Position numbers and translations under genes: made by a program
In this document: one piece after another, positions 20,460 through 31,863 of the stretch
How the letters are laid out: each line of letters begins with the position of its first letter
How positions within the stretch are numbered: the stretch's first letter is position 1
The notes under the pieces: generated by a model
What the model was told of the DNA's origin: nothing
What the model saw: only the letters and a program-made list of their open reading frames with translations
Database searches by the model: none
Assembly (NCBI GenBank): GCA_030068145.1
Contig: JAPJBO010000380.1
Location: 1 to 64,000, forward strand
DNA from: Diplonema papillatum
Lineage: Eukaryota; Euglenozoa; Diplonemea; Diplonemida; Diplonemidae
Direction of reading: 5' to 3'
DNA length: 64,000 bases

Positions 20460-20880
20460 GAACCTGGCCAGACCAGTCAGTCCGACCAGCCCGGACTGAC
20501 CAGACAGTCCAACCAGCCTGGGCAAACCAGACAGCCTGGACAGCCTGACCAGACCAGTCAGTCCGACCAGCCCGGACTGACCAGATAGTCCAACCAGCCT
20601 GGGCAAACCAGACAGCCTGGACAGCCTGACCAGACCAGTCAGTCCGACCAGCCCGGACTGACCAGATAGTCCAACCAGCCTGGGCAAACCAGACAGCCTG
20701 GACAGCCTGACCAGACCAGTCAGTCCGACCAGCCCGGACTGACCAGACAGCCCGGACAGCCTGGACAGACCAGACAGTCCGACAAGCTTGGCAGGCTGGA
20801 GGCTGGAGCCTGACCAGTCTAGTCCGGCTGACCCAGAGTCCGACCAGCCTGGACTGCCTGACCAGACCAAGCCCTGCTGC
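20460..20880. repeat. 81-bp tandem repeat (CCAGACCAGTCAGTCCGACC)
   Basis: Three nearly identical 81-bp units and flanking partial units built from GACCAG/CAGCCTGGAC words. Because 81 is divisible by 3, long repetitive frames exist on both strands, but their low complexity argues against coding. Confidence 0.8.
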
Positions 20881-21123
20881 AAGATCAACAGGAAGGGTGG
20901 GTCTTCTAGGTCCTTGGTTTCTTTCAATGGGAAGAACGGGAACAAAATTAGTTACCCAATGAACAGATGCAGAACCTGTCCTGCTGTAGGAAGGTACAAG
21001 GTTGTTAAAAGTCCACACGAATCACAGGAGGTAGAACATGATTCATGGATTAAGTTTGAAAGTACGAATCACAGGACGTGGAACATGATTCGTAGGACCG
21101 CTGAGCACAAAGTTACCAAGTTT

Positions 21124-21525
21124 TCAAAACACCGCAACGGAGCAGGCGCCCGGCAGGCAATAGGCTCGGTCAGGACTGATCCCTCACACCGAAGTGATCA
21201 CGGGTTGCCTTGTGAGCGTAGATGCGCGGGGCTGAACTCAGGCTGCATGAGTGGGTTTTGTCAGGTAACAATGGCCCTCCACACCGGATCTCAAGAGTAA
21301 GCTTCGTTTCCAAAAGTCGTGATCAAGTCTGTATACCCACAGAAGGCGCGAACTTAACGCAAGGACCCTTCAGACGTGGAACGCATTGGTCAGAAAAGCA
21401 AACACCGCAACGGAGCAGGCGCCCGGCAGGCATTAGGCTCGGTCAGGACTGATCCCTCACACCGAAGTGATCATGGGTTGCCTTGTGAGCGTAGATGCGC
21501 GGGGCTGAACTCAGGCTGCATAGTG
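21124..21525. repeat. 125-bp direct repeat, two copies
   Basis: AACACCGCAACGGAGCAGGC through GCGGGGCTGAACTCAGGCTG occurs at about 21128-21248 and 21402-21522 with only a few differences. 21525-22250 has no recognised gene; 22170-22220 carries two CCCTTATATC words. Confidence 0.7.
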
Positions 21526-22354
21526 GGTTTGCGGAACTGCCGTAGCATCGATCAGCGAGTAAACGTATCCATCCCTGGCCGTGGCGCTCGATGGCTTCGG
21601 TAAACCGCATCGCGTATACAGACGAGACTTGACTCCGTACTTAGAGAGCGAATTCCGTCGATCATGGTGCAGATGACTTTACGCAGGACGATGCAATATT
21701 ACCCCTCCCTTCCCTCTTTGCCCTCCCGAAAAGAAAAGGCGTCGTTGAGCAGAGTGTGTGTAAAAAAAAGGATACGGGTGCACGAGCACGCGGGGCTCAT
21801 GCAGATGGAAAAAATCGGCCAATTTATCCGTAACGTAAAACACGCAAACATGCAAGAAGCTGCAGCGCAACCGGATGCGAAGTAGGGCAGTGCTAAACAT
21901 GTGCTGACTGCTTTCAGAATTGAAATTGCTGGTGCTGGTCCTGCTGCCAATCTTGTTACGACAGTTGCTTCCTCATCCTCTGGCCGCATGACCACAAGGG
22001 CCGAAGTGGCAGTGAAATTTGAGAAATTGAAACCTCATTTTGGAGGTGAACGCAGCCTCAGATTTGGAATTCTTTTGTTTCAATGGCACCATACGTCCCC
22101 GAATAGTCACTTTGACCCCCGGGAATTCTTTTCAAAGGGGTCCCCCAAAAATCGTCATGACCACAAAGTTTGTTCCCTTATATCCCAATGGGACAACAAA
22201 TTGTGTTCCCTTATATCAGGGGATTATACGGGCTTAGTTTAGCGGTCTGAGAGACCGGAACCCAAATTCTTCCGGTCTGAGGAAAAAAAAAAAAAAAACC
22301 ACATAGCGTTCGGGTTGGGGCTTACCGGGTGGGAGCGGTAGCGGGAGGGCCAGT

Positions 22355-23362
22355 ATGCCACCAAAGAAGCTACAGCGTGTGGATCCAAAGAAGGAGGGGA
22401 TTCCCCGGGACATCGCAAGCATGTTCGGGCTCGCATCTCGGCAAACAGGACGGCAGACCAACGTCCCGAAAGAGGGGACAAACACGGAGTACGAGCGGTG
22501 GACAAAGGAGTCGTACTCAGAAGTTGAGAAGGCCAACTCCCTGCACGACTTTCTGCACGAAAATCACCCGACCTACTTCCTTTGCGATGTCGTGATAAAC
22601 CGCGCAACTGAAGGTTTAGCAGGCTTTACCCGCGTGACACCCCAGACAGTCCAGGCCTATCATGCCGAAGTGGCCACGCCCTACGTTAACGGGCTAATCT
22701 CTGACCTTCGTTCGGGTTTGAAGAGCAACCTGGGTGTCATGGAGGGATTCAGCCTTTTTGACCTGAGTGGGCCTGTGGCTGGAAACCAACCTGAGGCGGT
22801 CAGACTTGTTGATATTCTTGTCGCCCATTACGGCGAGGAAAAGGTCCGACCAACCCAGGAAGGCAGATCCGCACGTTCTCCTCCCTTTCTCAATGCCCGC
22901 TTCATTGCAGATTTCAGGAATGAGGTTTTTCCCCGAGCCGACGACGAGCACAGATCTGTTCTCGAGGAGCTCAAAACTGTTGCAAACACACTGACTCGCT
23001 ACAGCTATACCGCAGCCCTAAAGCTGTTTCTCATGGATGTCACACTGACCTCTCGGTACCCGTGCACAAGCCTCCTCATGAACGCGGCCCTTTCGACACC
23101 TCTCGGAACGGCATCGGTTGAAAGACTGTTCAGTTTGATGAAGCTGATCAAAACGAGGCAAAGGTGGCATACAGCATGCAGTTGCAGCAAAAAAAAAAAA
23201 CACGCCCAGACCGGAACTCAGAATTTTTTCGAAGCCCCGTATAAACCCCTGCCTTATATGCTAGGAATAAAAGAAATTATAGTCCTGGCAGGAAATAAAG
23301 GCTTTTTTATAAAACGGATTTTTGCTTGCGAGGCCAGTATGAAAAGTGCCGTCCAGAAATAA
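22355..23362 (+). pseudogene. hAT transposase C-terminal derivative
   Basis: A 335-codon frame starting MPPKKLQRVDPKK. Residues ~225-275 contain LLMNAALSTPLGTASVERLF and SLMKLIKTRQR, the hAT dimerisation domain. The middle (FSLFDLSGPVAG, IADFRNEVFPRADDE) resembles the region preceding that domain in ZNF862-like hAT proteins. The BED finger and the catalytic RNase H-like core are absent, and the last ~60 residues (Lys-rich, then KEIIVLAGNK) run into a short tandem repeat, so the true end is lost. A nonfunctional internal-deletion derivative is likeliest; a domesticated dimerisation-domain protein is possible. Confidence 0.6.
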
Positions 23363-23460
23363 AAAGATTTATAGTCCTGGCAGGAAACAAAGGCTTTTTT
23401 ATAGAACGGATTTTTGCTTGCGAGGCCAGTATGAAAAGTGCCGTTCAGAAATAAAAAAAT
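23262..23460. repeat. ~97-bp tandem duplication
   Basis: ATAGTCCTGGCAGGAAA(T/C)AAAGG through AAAAGTGCCGT(C/T)CAGAAATAAA appears twice in a row, immediately after the hAT frame. 23516-23559 then holds a hairpin of CCCTTCCTCGGGACTAAA. Confidence 0.7.
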
Positions 23461-23699
23461 TATTTCCTGGACATTCTAATGCACTAAAGGGGGGGTTGAC
23501 CTACTATCCAGGGGACCCTTCCTCGGGACTAAAAAAAGTCTTTTAGTCCCGAGGAAGGGTTTATTGTCCCGAGGAAGTTTTTTTTGCCCGAGGGGCCCCC
23601 GAAATGTCATGTGGCAAAGGCTCTGAATGTCCGCACAAGCAAACCTTTCCAAGCAGGACCTTTTTAGCTCTCTCACACACGAACACAAACACCCGCACA

Positions 23700-23739
23700 C
23701 ACACATCAAACTTTAACTCTAACAAAGTAGTAGCGCAAA
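23700..23739 (+). promoter_or_regulatory. Possible initiator motif upstream of the glycosyltransferase gene
   Basis: AAACTTTAACTCTAACAAAG lies ~30 bp before the start codon. Close variants (AACTTTCACTCTAAAAAG, AACTTTAACTCTAAAAG) occur at ~3745, 35130, 35835, 58946 and 61226. Role inferred only from position and recurrence. Confidence 0.3.
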
Positions 23740-25443
23740 ATGCATGAGGTGGAGCCAACCCCACGTCGATGCAAGCCGATCGTGGCTCGTGTTGTGGTGG
23801 GCATCGTATTGCTGATATTCATAGCACGCTGGCACTCTGTACGGCCCCTGTTCGTAGAGGGGCTCCAAGGACAAAGCCCTCTCAGCCCCGTCGAATCATT
23901 CACCTCTTCTCCTCAAGAGGGAGTCACCCGCACACCTTCTGTCAGTGGGAAGGGAATTTCTACTGGCAAAGAGAAGACCCGCGCGCCTGCCACAAAAAGC
24001 ACACCGCTGCCGTCTGCAGATGAGCATAGCACCTCTGCACCCTCTGCTGACAACGAGGCGCCCTCTAAAAAGAGTAACAAGAAGACCACTGCTACCACCG
24101 ATCCTGCTAAAGAGAAGACCCCCGCGCCTGCCGAAAAGAGCACACCGCTGCCGTCTGCAGATGAGCATAGCACCTCTGTACCCTCTGCTGGCAAAGAGGC
24201 ACCCTCTCAAAAGAGTAGCAAGAAGACCGATGCTACCACCGTTCCTGCTCCTGGCAAAGAGAAGACCCGCGCGCCTGCCAAAAAGAACACACCGCCGTCT
24301 GAAAATGAGCGAAGCACCTCTGTACCTTCTGCTGACAAAGAGGCGCCCTCTAAAAAGGGTAACAAGAAGACCACCGTTCTTACTCCTGGCCCAGCAACCG
24401 AAAGCCCAGCAACAGAGTCGCCCCCATCATTCTCGTACTACAGGCCTGCACCGCCTGGCGAGCCACATTTCTACGTGAACAACCTGCGCAGTGCGTGTAC
24501 CGAGTGGAAAAAAGGCAAGCCAAGTGTCACGTTCAAGGCTGAGTTCGGCATGGAGCTGATCATCGCGTTGCCGTACTTGTACAGCTTGCACACGCAGTGC
24601 TACGAGACGTCGGTTGTCAGTGGCCCAGGTACCAAGTCGTTGTATTTCTTTGTGCAGAACCACGTGTCCAATGCAAATCAAGAGAGAGTTGTACAACTTC
24701 GCTTCGACTGTTGTTCGCTCGCCCAGATCCACGTTCCAGAACTCCCCAAAGAGAATTACGCGCCACCTCCGTTGAAGAGGCACTACCAAAACAACTATTT
24801 CGTCTTCCCGAAGCCGCTGCTGGTGATCACAAATAAGTACCAGACCGAATGGAGTTCCAAACCGATCAACTTCATCCCGCTGGACGTCCTCGAAACCCTC
24901 GTCGACATGCTTTCTCCGTACTATACCATAGTTTACAGCCGACCGACTGAAGATATTATCCATGACAATTCCAAACTGATGCAGTACGGGGACAAAGCCA
25001 TGTTGGCAAAGAAGAATGGCACGTATTTCGTAACCGACCTCTGGCATTCAACCCGCGATCGATGGGGAGAGGCGATGGGTAAGGAGTTGACGTTTAACTT
25101 GTTCCAGATGTGGCTGTACGCGAACACCGACAAGTACATTTCGGTGCAAGGGGGAAACAGCGCGGTCACCTCGTATATGGCTGGCGAGAACGGCACTGTG
25201 ATTGTGTACTCTCGGGCAGGGAATGAGTTTCTTCACGACTCGATCGCAACATGGTACTCCAACTTCTCAAACGCCACCGTCGTGGACGTGCACGATCCGG
25301 TGCGTCTCGTATGGCAAGTTGCGCATCGCTACATTCCCGACGCGGCCGTTGTTGCACGCATCAAAAAGGAATTGCCCCGCGCGCCGAAAATGTTACTCCG
25401 ACTCAAAGGGTCCCATCACATTCCGGAATACGTAGAGGTCTAA
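23740..25443 (+). CDS. Type II membrane glycosyltransferase-like protein
   Basis: 567 codons, no intron. The N-terminus is cytosolic and basic, followed by one hydrophobic span (IVARVVVGIVLLIFIA, residues ~14-29), the layout of a Golgi type II enzyme. Residues ~40-225 form a Lys/Thr/Pro/Ser stem with about three diverged ~50-residue repeats (PLPSADEHSTS, APSKKSNKK). The globular part (~240-560) contains NFIPLDVLETLVD, a YTIVYSRP strand and KYISVQGGNSAVTSYMAGEN near residue 465. This arrangement resembles a poorly characterised GT-B-like family of capsule or glycan enzymes in which the Gly-Gly-Asn-Ser segment is conserved. Donor and acceptor cannot be told from the sequence. NGT and NFSNAT provide N-glycosylation sites on the lumenal side. 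The first ATG follows the possible initiator motif; MHEVEPT is the only plausible start ahead of the membrane span. Well supported as a real gene, less so for exact activity. Confidence 0.8.
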   Translation: MHEVEPTPRRCKPIVARVVVGIVLLIFIARWHSVRPLFVEGLQGQSPLSPVESFTSSPQEGVTRTPSVSGKGISTGKEKTRAPATKSTPLPSADEHSTSAPSADNEAPSKKSNKKTTATTDPAKEKTPAPAEKSTPLPSADEHSTSVPSAGKEAPSQKSSKKTDATTVPAPGKEKTRAPAKKNTPPSENERSTSVPSADKEAPSKKGNKKTTVLTPGPATESPATESPPSFSYYRPAPPGEPHFYVNNLRSACTEWKKGKPSVTFKAEFGMELIIALPYLYSLHTQCYETSVVSGPGTKSLYFFVQNHVSNANQERVVQLRFDCCSLAQIHVPELPKENYAPPPLKRHYQNNYFVFPKPLLVITNKYQTEWSSKPINFIPLDVLETLVDMLSPYYTIVYSRPTEDIIHDNSKLMQYGDKAMLAKKNGTYFVTDLWHSTRDRWGEAMGKELTFNLFQMWLYANTDKYISVQGGNSAVTSYMAGENGTVIVYSRAGNEFLHDSIATWYSNFSNATVVDVHDPVRLVWQVAHRYIPDAAVVARIKKELPRAPKMLLRLKGSHHIPEYVEV

Positions 25444-26195
25444 CGTTAGCAGTAGAGCTCAACAAGTCAGCAGCTCTCGGATAGGCGAGTTCGTTCACGA
25501 CTTAGTCGCAACGTGACACACCTAGCCCTCGAACGGTACCACACGTTCACACGTTACAGTAGCAGAGCCGCAACCTGCAGCGCGCCTCAGAGCGACTTAC
25601 GCCCGCCGTAGCAGTACGAAGAGAAGTGACGAGACCGGCAACTCCCCGGAGAGGTGGTCCCTGCTCTCTCTCTCTCTCTCTCTCTGTTTCTCGATATGAA
25701 CGCATGCTTGACACTTGCAGTCGCTCACGAGAGATCACTGTTCAAAATAGTCCGTCCACAAAGTTGCTTCGGCGGCATACTCAATTATTTTTCACCCACG
25801 TATGGTTCTTTGGGCACGCTGCATACACATACTGGCCCCATGGGCTCAGCATTGATTGCACAGAACGAAGCAAACAAAAAGAGGGGAGAGCTGCAGGGAC
25901 AACGGTGGAGCTGGCGCGTCGGAGTGCGGCGACCCTTTGAAATGATCCCAACGACGGGTGTCGGTGTTCAACAGCGTGGCGAGCATCAACAACACGCTCA
26001 AGCTGACGAATGCGCAGGTGGCCGCGACGCTGGGCCGCGTGAAGCCCGGCGCCGATCTGCTCCCACTCCTCGGTCATAATGTGAGAAGCCAGCACGCCTC
26101 CGCCACGAGCCAGTGGGCTGTCGACACGTCTAGGGCCTGTACGCGAACTCTTTCTGGAGCGACGACAACGCTTCTGGTTCGTATAACACTTAACC
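25444..26195. other. Gene-free stretch with a repeat and a coding-like fragment
   Basis: 25625-25690 (CCGGCAACTCCCCGGAGAGG then a CT run) recurs at 61747-61815. 25958-26080 reads FNSVASINNTLKLTNAQVAA on the + strand without an ATG, a coding-like scrap of unknown origin. Nothing else is recognised. Confidence 0.35.
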
Positions 26196-26310
26196 CTACT
26201 AGGGCGAAACTAGAGGCGAAAGCATGACACATCACGTGCGACAAGATAACCGCGCTGCGATGATTATCGCCACCGTTTCTTTACATTCTAGCCCAAACTA
26301 CTAGGGCGGA
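26196..26310. repeat. Repeat shared with 8990-9112
   Basis: Same order of GGCGAAAGCATGACACATCA, GATAACCGCG and a GGCGGA end as in the 8990-9112 copy. Confidence 0.5.
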
Positions 26311-26654
26311 ACACAGCCGAATCTTGTCGTTTTGTAGTCTGGATTGGCCCGCTGGAGGCCAGAAAGTGTTTGACTAGCTTGAGTGGCGGCGAGGGCTTCG
26401 AAATGACTCCATTTTGGGGGCTCCCACCCTCGCGCTGTGCTCCGGGGCCCACCTGGGCCCATTTGTGGGCCTTCAGAGACCTCACTACCTCTACTTAGCC
26501 CGCCAAAGACCGTTTGGAGCCGTGTACATCAGCAAACATTGCCTTCGACATGGTTTTACTCTACTCGACAACTAACAAGTAAAACCATAAAACACGCACT
26601 TCTTTTGGTTCCGTGGCTTTCCGGTTCAGTTCATTATCTAAGATTCAGTCATGT

Positions 26655-27140
26655 AGGTATCGCCAAAACTGGCGTCTTGCACCACTGCAGTGCGTTCGGC
26701 CCAGATGAAAGAGCACTAAAAACCTTGATAAGCATGATTCCGCGCCATCGGGAATAACAGCGCTCCTGCCAGTCAGTTTTGGCGTTGAACGTGTCAAAGA
26801 TGCACAACACATGGATGCAAATCCTCGTTGCCTGCCACGGTGTAACGGTTTGAACGCAATGAAAATATGATGGCCTCAATATGGAAATTATTGACAAGCT
26901 AAAATATCCGCGCCGCAAGCGCGGATTTCTTTTCGTCGCTTTTGGGCCAGTCAGACTAGGTACGAATTATTTCGCTGAAAGCTGGCATTTTGCCACTGCA
27001 GTCCGTTCAGCCCAAATGAGCTGTTTGGGAGCAGCAGAACTGCCAACCTGATAGGCATAATTCTGCGTAATCGGGGATACATCACTGCTCTCCTTTCAGT
27101 CAGGTTGACGCCGAATGTGTCAAGAAGTCTTGTTACAGTT
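26655..27140. repeat. Diverged ~305-bp direct duplication
   Basis: Copy 1 (26655-26830) and copy 2 (26965-27140) share CCACTGCAGT(G/C)CGTTC, GATAAGCATGATTC/GATAGGCATAATTC, CATCGGGAATA/AATCGGGGATA and GAA(C/T)GTGTCAA in order. A CGCGGATTT hairpin sits between. 26310-26655 shows nothing recognisable apart from ACAACTAACAAGTAAAACC, a scrap of the 61 kb repeat. Confidence 0.55.
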
Positions 27141-27444
27141 CGAATGCTCGTACTATCATCATGGAGCAGTAAACAGCAGCAAATATTCGTGCACCGAAGC
27201 GTCCATGGCAGATGGCCCGGCTACGCACTTTACCAGCCATTTCCTTCCAAATCCAGCTCCCCCTCAGCAGGCCACCCGCCACTTCCGCCCGAGTTTGTGT
27301 TTAGTTTCTTTGTGGTAACATGGTTGCAACCGCGGTTGCCATCGTCAAAAAGTGACGGTCGGCAGCGTATTGTGGAAATTACCAAAACAAGTGATAGCTC
27401 ATACACACCACAAAACCCGGCTGTGCGTAAAAGAAGAGCCGCGT

Positions 27445-27690
27445 CACGTTTTTTGTATGAGCACCTGCTTTGTAAGAGGAGGCTGCCAGTTGCGAAGTAT
27501 CAAAGGGACCACGGCAAAGAGAGTCCAATACCAAAGGAGGTGTCTATGCTGTATCTCACACGAAACACAGGTAAATCTGGGTTCAGTGGCGAGCGTAAGC
27601 GTTCAACAAAAAAAAAACCCTCTTAGTTGTGTGGGTCTCCCCCTGTAGCCTCCTTCGGAGTAAGCACAAAGCAGCCCTCGAGTGTTTTTT
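27445..27690. repeat. Repeat shared with 56600-56820
   Basis: GAGCACCTGCTTTGTA, CAAAGGAGGT, CACAGGTAAATCTGGGTT, AGTGGCG(A/G)GCGTAAGCG and CAACAAAAAA occur in the same order in both places. No conserved frame. 27690-27970 is unassigned. Confidence 0.6.
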
Positions 27691-27974
27691 CTTGCACCAC
27701 TGGAAACGACCCCCTATATAACCCTCTGCTATCCTGGACGCCTGCTTTGGGGTGCCACTGAGTACCTCGGAGCGGGCGGCCTTGCGTATGTAGGAAACGT
27801 TTCTGCACACTCACCGCCCAGCCAGAGGAGGCTGGATGGCTTCTTGTCCCTGGTGCCTCCTCTGAGGGCTGATCCTTTGGGTAAGGATCACAAGTTCGCG
27901 GGGGCCTCCTACCCTGCTGAAGCCCTGTTGTGGAGACCTGTCCTCCCATCGCGACATATAGAAAGGGCGAAATA

Positions 27975-28586
27975 TACTCCAGTCCGTAATTAATCAATTT
28001 CTAATTCGTGAAGACCGCCAAATCCTTGAAAAAATAATTAATTCCTTTACGAAAGCAGGACCCCCAAAAGCACCCCCTGAACCCGATCTTTGCGTGGCAG
28101 CTGTCCGGCAGCAGGGCCAAGATGAATGCGGAGCGCCCCAACAAAACCGTGGGCGTGGCTGTGGTGTCCAGGTGCGTGAACTACAATCGAGCACAACGAG
28201 TACTTTTTCCCAGGCAACGCGGCCCGAAGCCGCTGCTGACTCCCCCGCCGTCTCGGGTGGCCGGAAACGGCCAATCGATTCACCGCGCTCGCGAGGGGAG
28301 CAACGAAGGCGCGCGGCGCGGCTGCTGTCCCGTGGGTTCCCGGGCTGCACATGTACTCGCACCGCTGGGGTATATGCGATTGCTGCGTGGTTGTTCTGCC
28401 TCCCTCTCACCTGGCTTTTACACCCGCGCAACCGCACTGTGGCCTGGCCCACCACCAGACTCCAGCAAAAATAAATTAAAAACCCCCAGAAGCGCCCGTC
28501 AGAAATAATAATTAATTCCTTCACGAAATAGCTCTTACAAAATACAATTTCACAAGATATTACTTGATACATTACGGACTGGAGTG
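27975..28586. mobile_element. 612-bp TIR element flanked by TA
   Basis: Terminal repeats (T/C)ACTCCAGTCCGTAAT at both ends with TA outside (27973-27974, 28587-28588), a Tc1/mariner-type signature. Subterminal AATTAATTCCTT(T/C)ACGAAA is repeated near both ends. The interior (about 28090-28430) is GC-rich and coding-like; one frame reads AKMNAERPNKTVGVAVVSRC, which may be a captured gene fragment or transposase scrap. Confidence 0.65.
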
Positions 28587-28599
28587 TAAAACGGGACAA

Positions 28600-29250
28600 A
28601 GAGCGGGTTTTCAGGAAAAGAACCCGCGAGAAGCCTGGAGGCAAGAAGTTTCCGAAGACACCGCAGCACGCAGACCGTCCTAGTTTGTGGTTAGCTGGCA
28701 GGTGCGTCACGGCACCTCCAGACGACGACTTACACTCTGAAAACAACGAAGTATCCGTAGGAGTCATCTGTCTCCAGTCCATCGCGGGGGCCTGGTGCCT
28801 GCGTCCCCCTTTTGTAGTACTATCACGACACGTGCAATGAGGTAATCGGTAGCGACTTGTTGCAGTCTATCGTCACAGATTGTTGCTGCGTATAAAGGTC
28901 AAACTGCTAAAGGAGGGTCGACTCATCGTGCGGGTCCACTCATTATGCTGCGAGTCCCACCCTTTTTTTAGTCACACAATTTTATAAATCTTCTGACCGC
29001 TTATGGTCGAACCACTATGCAGTACACTGCTAGGTGCGGTGCGTGGATCCCCTGTATTCCGTTCTGACCCGGCAGGAAGAATAGTCGAGCATCTTGTGAC
29101 TCCCGGACGGTGGCCGTCACTTGGGTGTATGATTACTTGACCCCCCTTGGGGAGCCTGTTTTTTTTGTTTCCGAGAGGAAAACAGGCAGGGATTTATATA
29201 GCTTTTCCCCCTCTGTAGAAAAGTCTTTTTTGCCCTCGGGGTCCTGTGGC
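28600..29250. other. No gene recognised
   Basis: 28864-28895 is the reverse complement of 42918-42948 (GCAGCAACAATCTGTGACGA...), a short dispersed repeat. The rest shows nothing I can assign. Confidence 0.3.
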
Positions 29251-29615
29251 GGATCCAAAATTAATTAGAATTGGATTGTCAAGAGGCAAGCACTACCATG
29301 CCAGCCCAGCCCAACCTCAGTGTTGGCAATAAGAATCAGACAAATGGTCAAGGTAAATTGTAAGAGAGGGGGGTCTGGCGGGCAGCCCCCCAGACCCCCT
29401 TCAGCGCACGGTACGGTACAGCGAAGAATTCCCGAGCCAGTCAACGTCCAATTTCGGATCCAAATTCAATTAGAATCGGTAGTCACACAACGTCTGATGC
29501 CAAATCCCAAATCTATTTAGTATTGGTAGTCAACGTCCAATGTCGGATCCGAATTCAATTAGAATTGCTAGTCAACGTTCAAGTTTGGATCCAAACCTAA
29601 TTAGAATTGGTGTAA
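29250..29615. repeat. Diverged ~62-bp tandem repeat with GC-cluster hairpin
   Basis: Units of GTCAACGTCCAA, GGATCCAAATTCAATTAG and AAT(T/C)GGTAGTC occur about four times. A GC-cluster hairpin (GGGGGGTCTGGCGGGCAGCC ... CGGTACGGTAC) interrupts at 29366-29420. Confidence 0.6.
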
Positions 29616-29617
29616 TG

Positions 29618-29715
29618 CCCTTATATCCCACTCAAAACATATTTGTGCCCTTATATCCCACTTCAAACAAATTTTGTGCCCTTATATCCCAAACTGGGAT
29701 ATAAGGGCACAAATT
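29618..29715. repeat. GCCCTTATATCCCA array folding back at its end
   Basis: Three direct units of TGCCCTTATATCCCA spaced ~33 bp apart, then the reverse unit TGGGATATAAGGGCACAAA. This is mirrored by the array at 32768-32905. Confidence 0.7.
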
Positions 29716-30229
29716 TGTTTTGACAAATTTGAATCGAGGAAAATGCTGGAAAACTTGCCGAGGAGGGACCGCTCACCTTGAAACTCAAGGGTGGTTGGCT
29801 CGACCATCCGGATACCTACGGCGAAAAACAAACTTTTTCGTCCAGCCGGGTCCCGACGCTGGACTCCTGTTGCTGTTGCTATTGCCACGTGCATGCGTGC
29901 ACACTGCAGCACAGCCCCTGTCACGGGCCTGTGCGCCCCTGCCAGGCGGCCTTGTTGAAACCCTGACCTTTAGTCAGCTCTCGGTTGATGGACTTCATCC
30001 CCGTTGTCAGTCGTGCTGACTCGCAGCATAGCTGGACAAGCGAAAACTTTGACCACGTGTCAGTCTCGTGCGTACTCGCAGCGAACGAAGGAGGAGAGCG
30101 GGCGCGTGCGCTTTGACTCAAAGTTTGAGTGCTCAGACAGGAACAACAGCGAAAGGTGGCGTTTGAGTGCACTGCCATGCTCCACGCTGACATTGGCAGT
30201 GACATGGAGACATCACGTGTCGCGAGTTG

Positions 30230-30520
30230 ACGCCCACGGCGAGCCAAACCCGAAATCGAACCCGAACCCAGAAGTTCGGGTGAGGAGTGATGGTGGCAGA
30301 ACCGAACCCGAAACCGAACCAGTGCCCGATAGCCTCGGATAGGAAACCAAACTCGGAACTGAACCCAGATTACAAGACAGATGGCCAGAACCGCGGAGGA
30401 CGGTGGGCTAACAACCCAAGGTGGCGACACAGTCGGACACTGTTGCCGACAGACGGAATCTGCAGCTCACGCAAGAATGGCTGATTCCTTCCTGAAGTCA
30501 TCAACTGTCGTTGTGCCCAC
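30230..30520 (+). repeat. Repeat, inverted copy at 34690-34915
   Basis: An AACCGAACCCGAAACCGAA stretch followed by CCGCGGAGGACGGTGGGCTA, CAACCCAAGGTGGC, CAGACGGAATCTGCAG and CTTCCTGAAGTCATCA. The same order appears reversed at 34690-34915. 29720-30230 and 30520-31270 contain no recognisable gene. Confidence 0.65.
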
Positions 30521-31267
30521 GCCTGCACCGCAACTGGTTGCACACACACCGGTTGCACGACGGTGGACACAGCTTCCTTCACTGCAGGCTTCACTGCGTA
30601 AGTGAAATCAGCTGTGACTGTGGCTGACTCACAGCCGCGTGACAGCGGCGCCTTCACTCCACTGAGCCAGTAGTCCCGGTCCTGCTGCTGTTCCTTGCTG
30701 CAGCTGCTGCTCCATTGTCCAGCCTCTCCACTCCAGGCACTCGGAGTCGGACAGCTATAGCTACCCTGTGTTCTGGAGGTGAATCCTGCAGACGGTGGGT
30801 GTGCAGTTTACGGCTGCCGCGACACTGTCCGGTCACTGACACTGTGACAGTCACAGTGTGACACAGCCTCAACAAGGACAGTGGAGAATGACCGTGGTCA
30901 CTGGTATGCAAGAAACGGATCATGAGTCTGATGAGATCATGTCTCGCCTGACTCTCGGCTGTAGCATCTGGCCAGCTACTACAGTTCTGTCACCGCGATT
31001 AGCCCCGAACGTCAGCGTGGCACGCCGTGACACGCCGCACGGGTCAGACGGTGCAGCCAGGCACCTGGCTCTGATGCGGTTCTCTTGAGTACTTGCTTGA
31101 GGCACCCGATCGGGGATCGAGTGTGGCCGCGGTGGCCAGCTTGAAGTTGTGAAACGGTGCAACCAGTCGCTCTGAGGCACCCAGAACGTCTTGAGATGTC
31201 TCGGGTGGGGCATTGAAGCCAGCTTTATGCCTACAGACAAGGAAACACCAAAAACGAATGGAAGGGG

Positions 31268-31545
31268 CTGGACTGGGTCAAAAAAATTGGTCGAATTTTT
31301 TGGTCGAAATTTTTTGGGGTCCAATTTTTTGGCGTCGACATTTTTGGGTCGAGATTTTTGGTCCAAATTTTGGGTCCAAATTTTTGGTCGAAATTTTTGG
31401 GGTCCAAAATTTTTGGTCGAAATTTTGGGTCCAAAATTTTGGTCGAGATTTTTGGTCGAATTTTTTGGGTCCAGATTTTTGGTCGAAATCTCGTTGGGCA
31501 AAAATTTGTGGGCAAATTTTGGTCGAAAAATTTGCCCTGGATTTT
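31268..31545. repeat. (GGTCGAAATTTTTGG)n tract
   Basis: About 17 imperfect units of TTTTTGGTCGAAA and TTTTTGGGGTCCAAA. Related in word composition to the arms of the foldback at 12657-14075 but without an opposed arm here. 31745-31830 has a ~50-bp duplication (CGTTTCTACATTAACACTG). Confidence 0.6.
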
Positions 31546-31863
31546 TTTTTTTGTGTCAGGACTGACAACCAGCCATACGGAGGCGAATGAACGGGACCGA
31601 GCCGACTGGAAAATCAGCGGTCAGTTGGGAGACTGGGTTAGACGAGTGAACGAACAATTCCAGAAGCTGACCTGGTCAAGGGGGCAATTCCCCTAGGAGA
31701 GCGGTAGAGAACGAGGACGGAAGGCGTTTCTACATTAACACTGTGCATATTGGTTTTTGGGTGTAGGTCATTCACATGGACGTTTCTACATTAACACTGC
31801 ACATGTTGGTCCTTGGTTGTGAGTCAATCACACTTTTTGGCATATCTATTTCTTTACAACTGG

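Noticed and set aside
20269..21018. Minus-strand ORFs of 184 and 249 codons with repeated LSGQSGLVGLTGL or WSVRAGRTDW
   Set aside because: They result from the 81-bp tandem repeat, open in more than one frame, with no codon preference or domain.
23740..25443. Assigning the glycosyltransferase-like gene to a specific CAZy family or gene name
   Set aside because: The GGNS segment and type II layout are visible, but I cannot run a profile search and will not name a family from resemblance alone.
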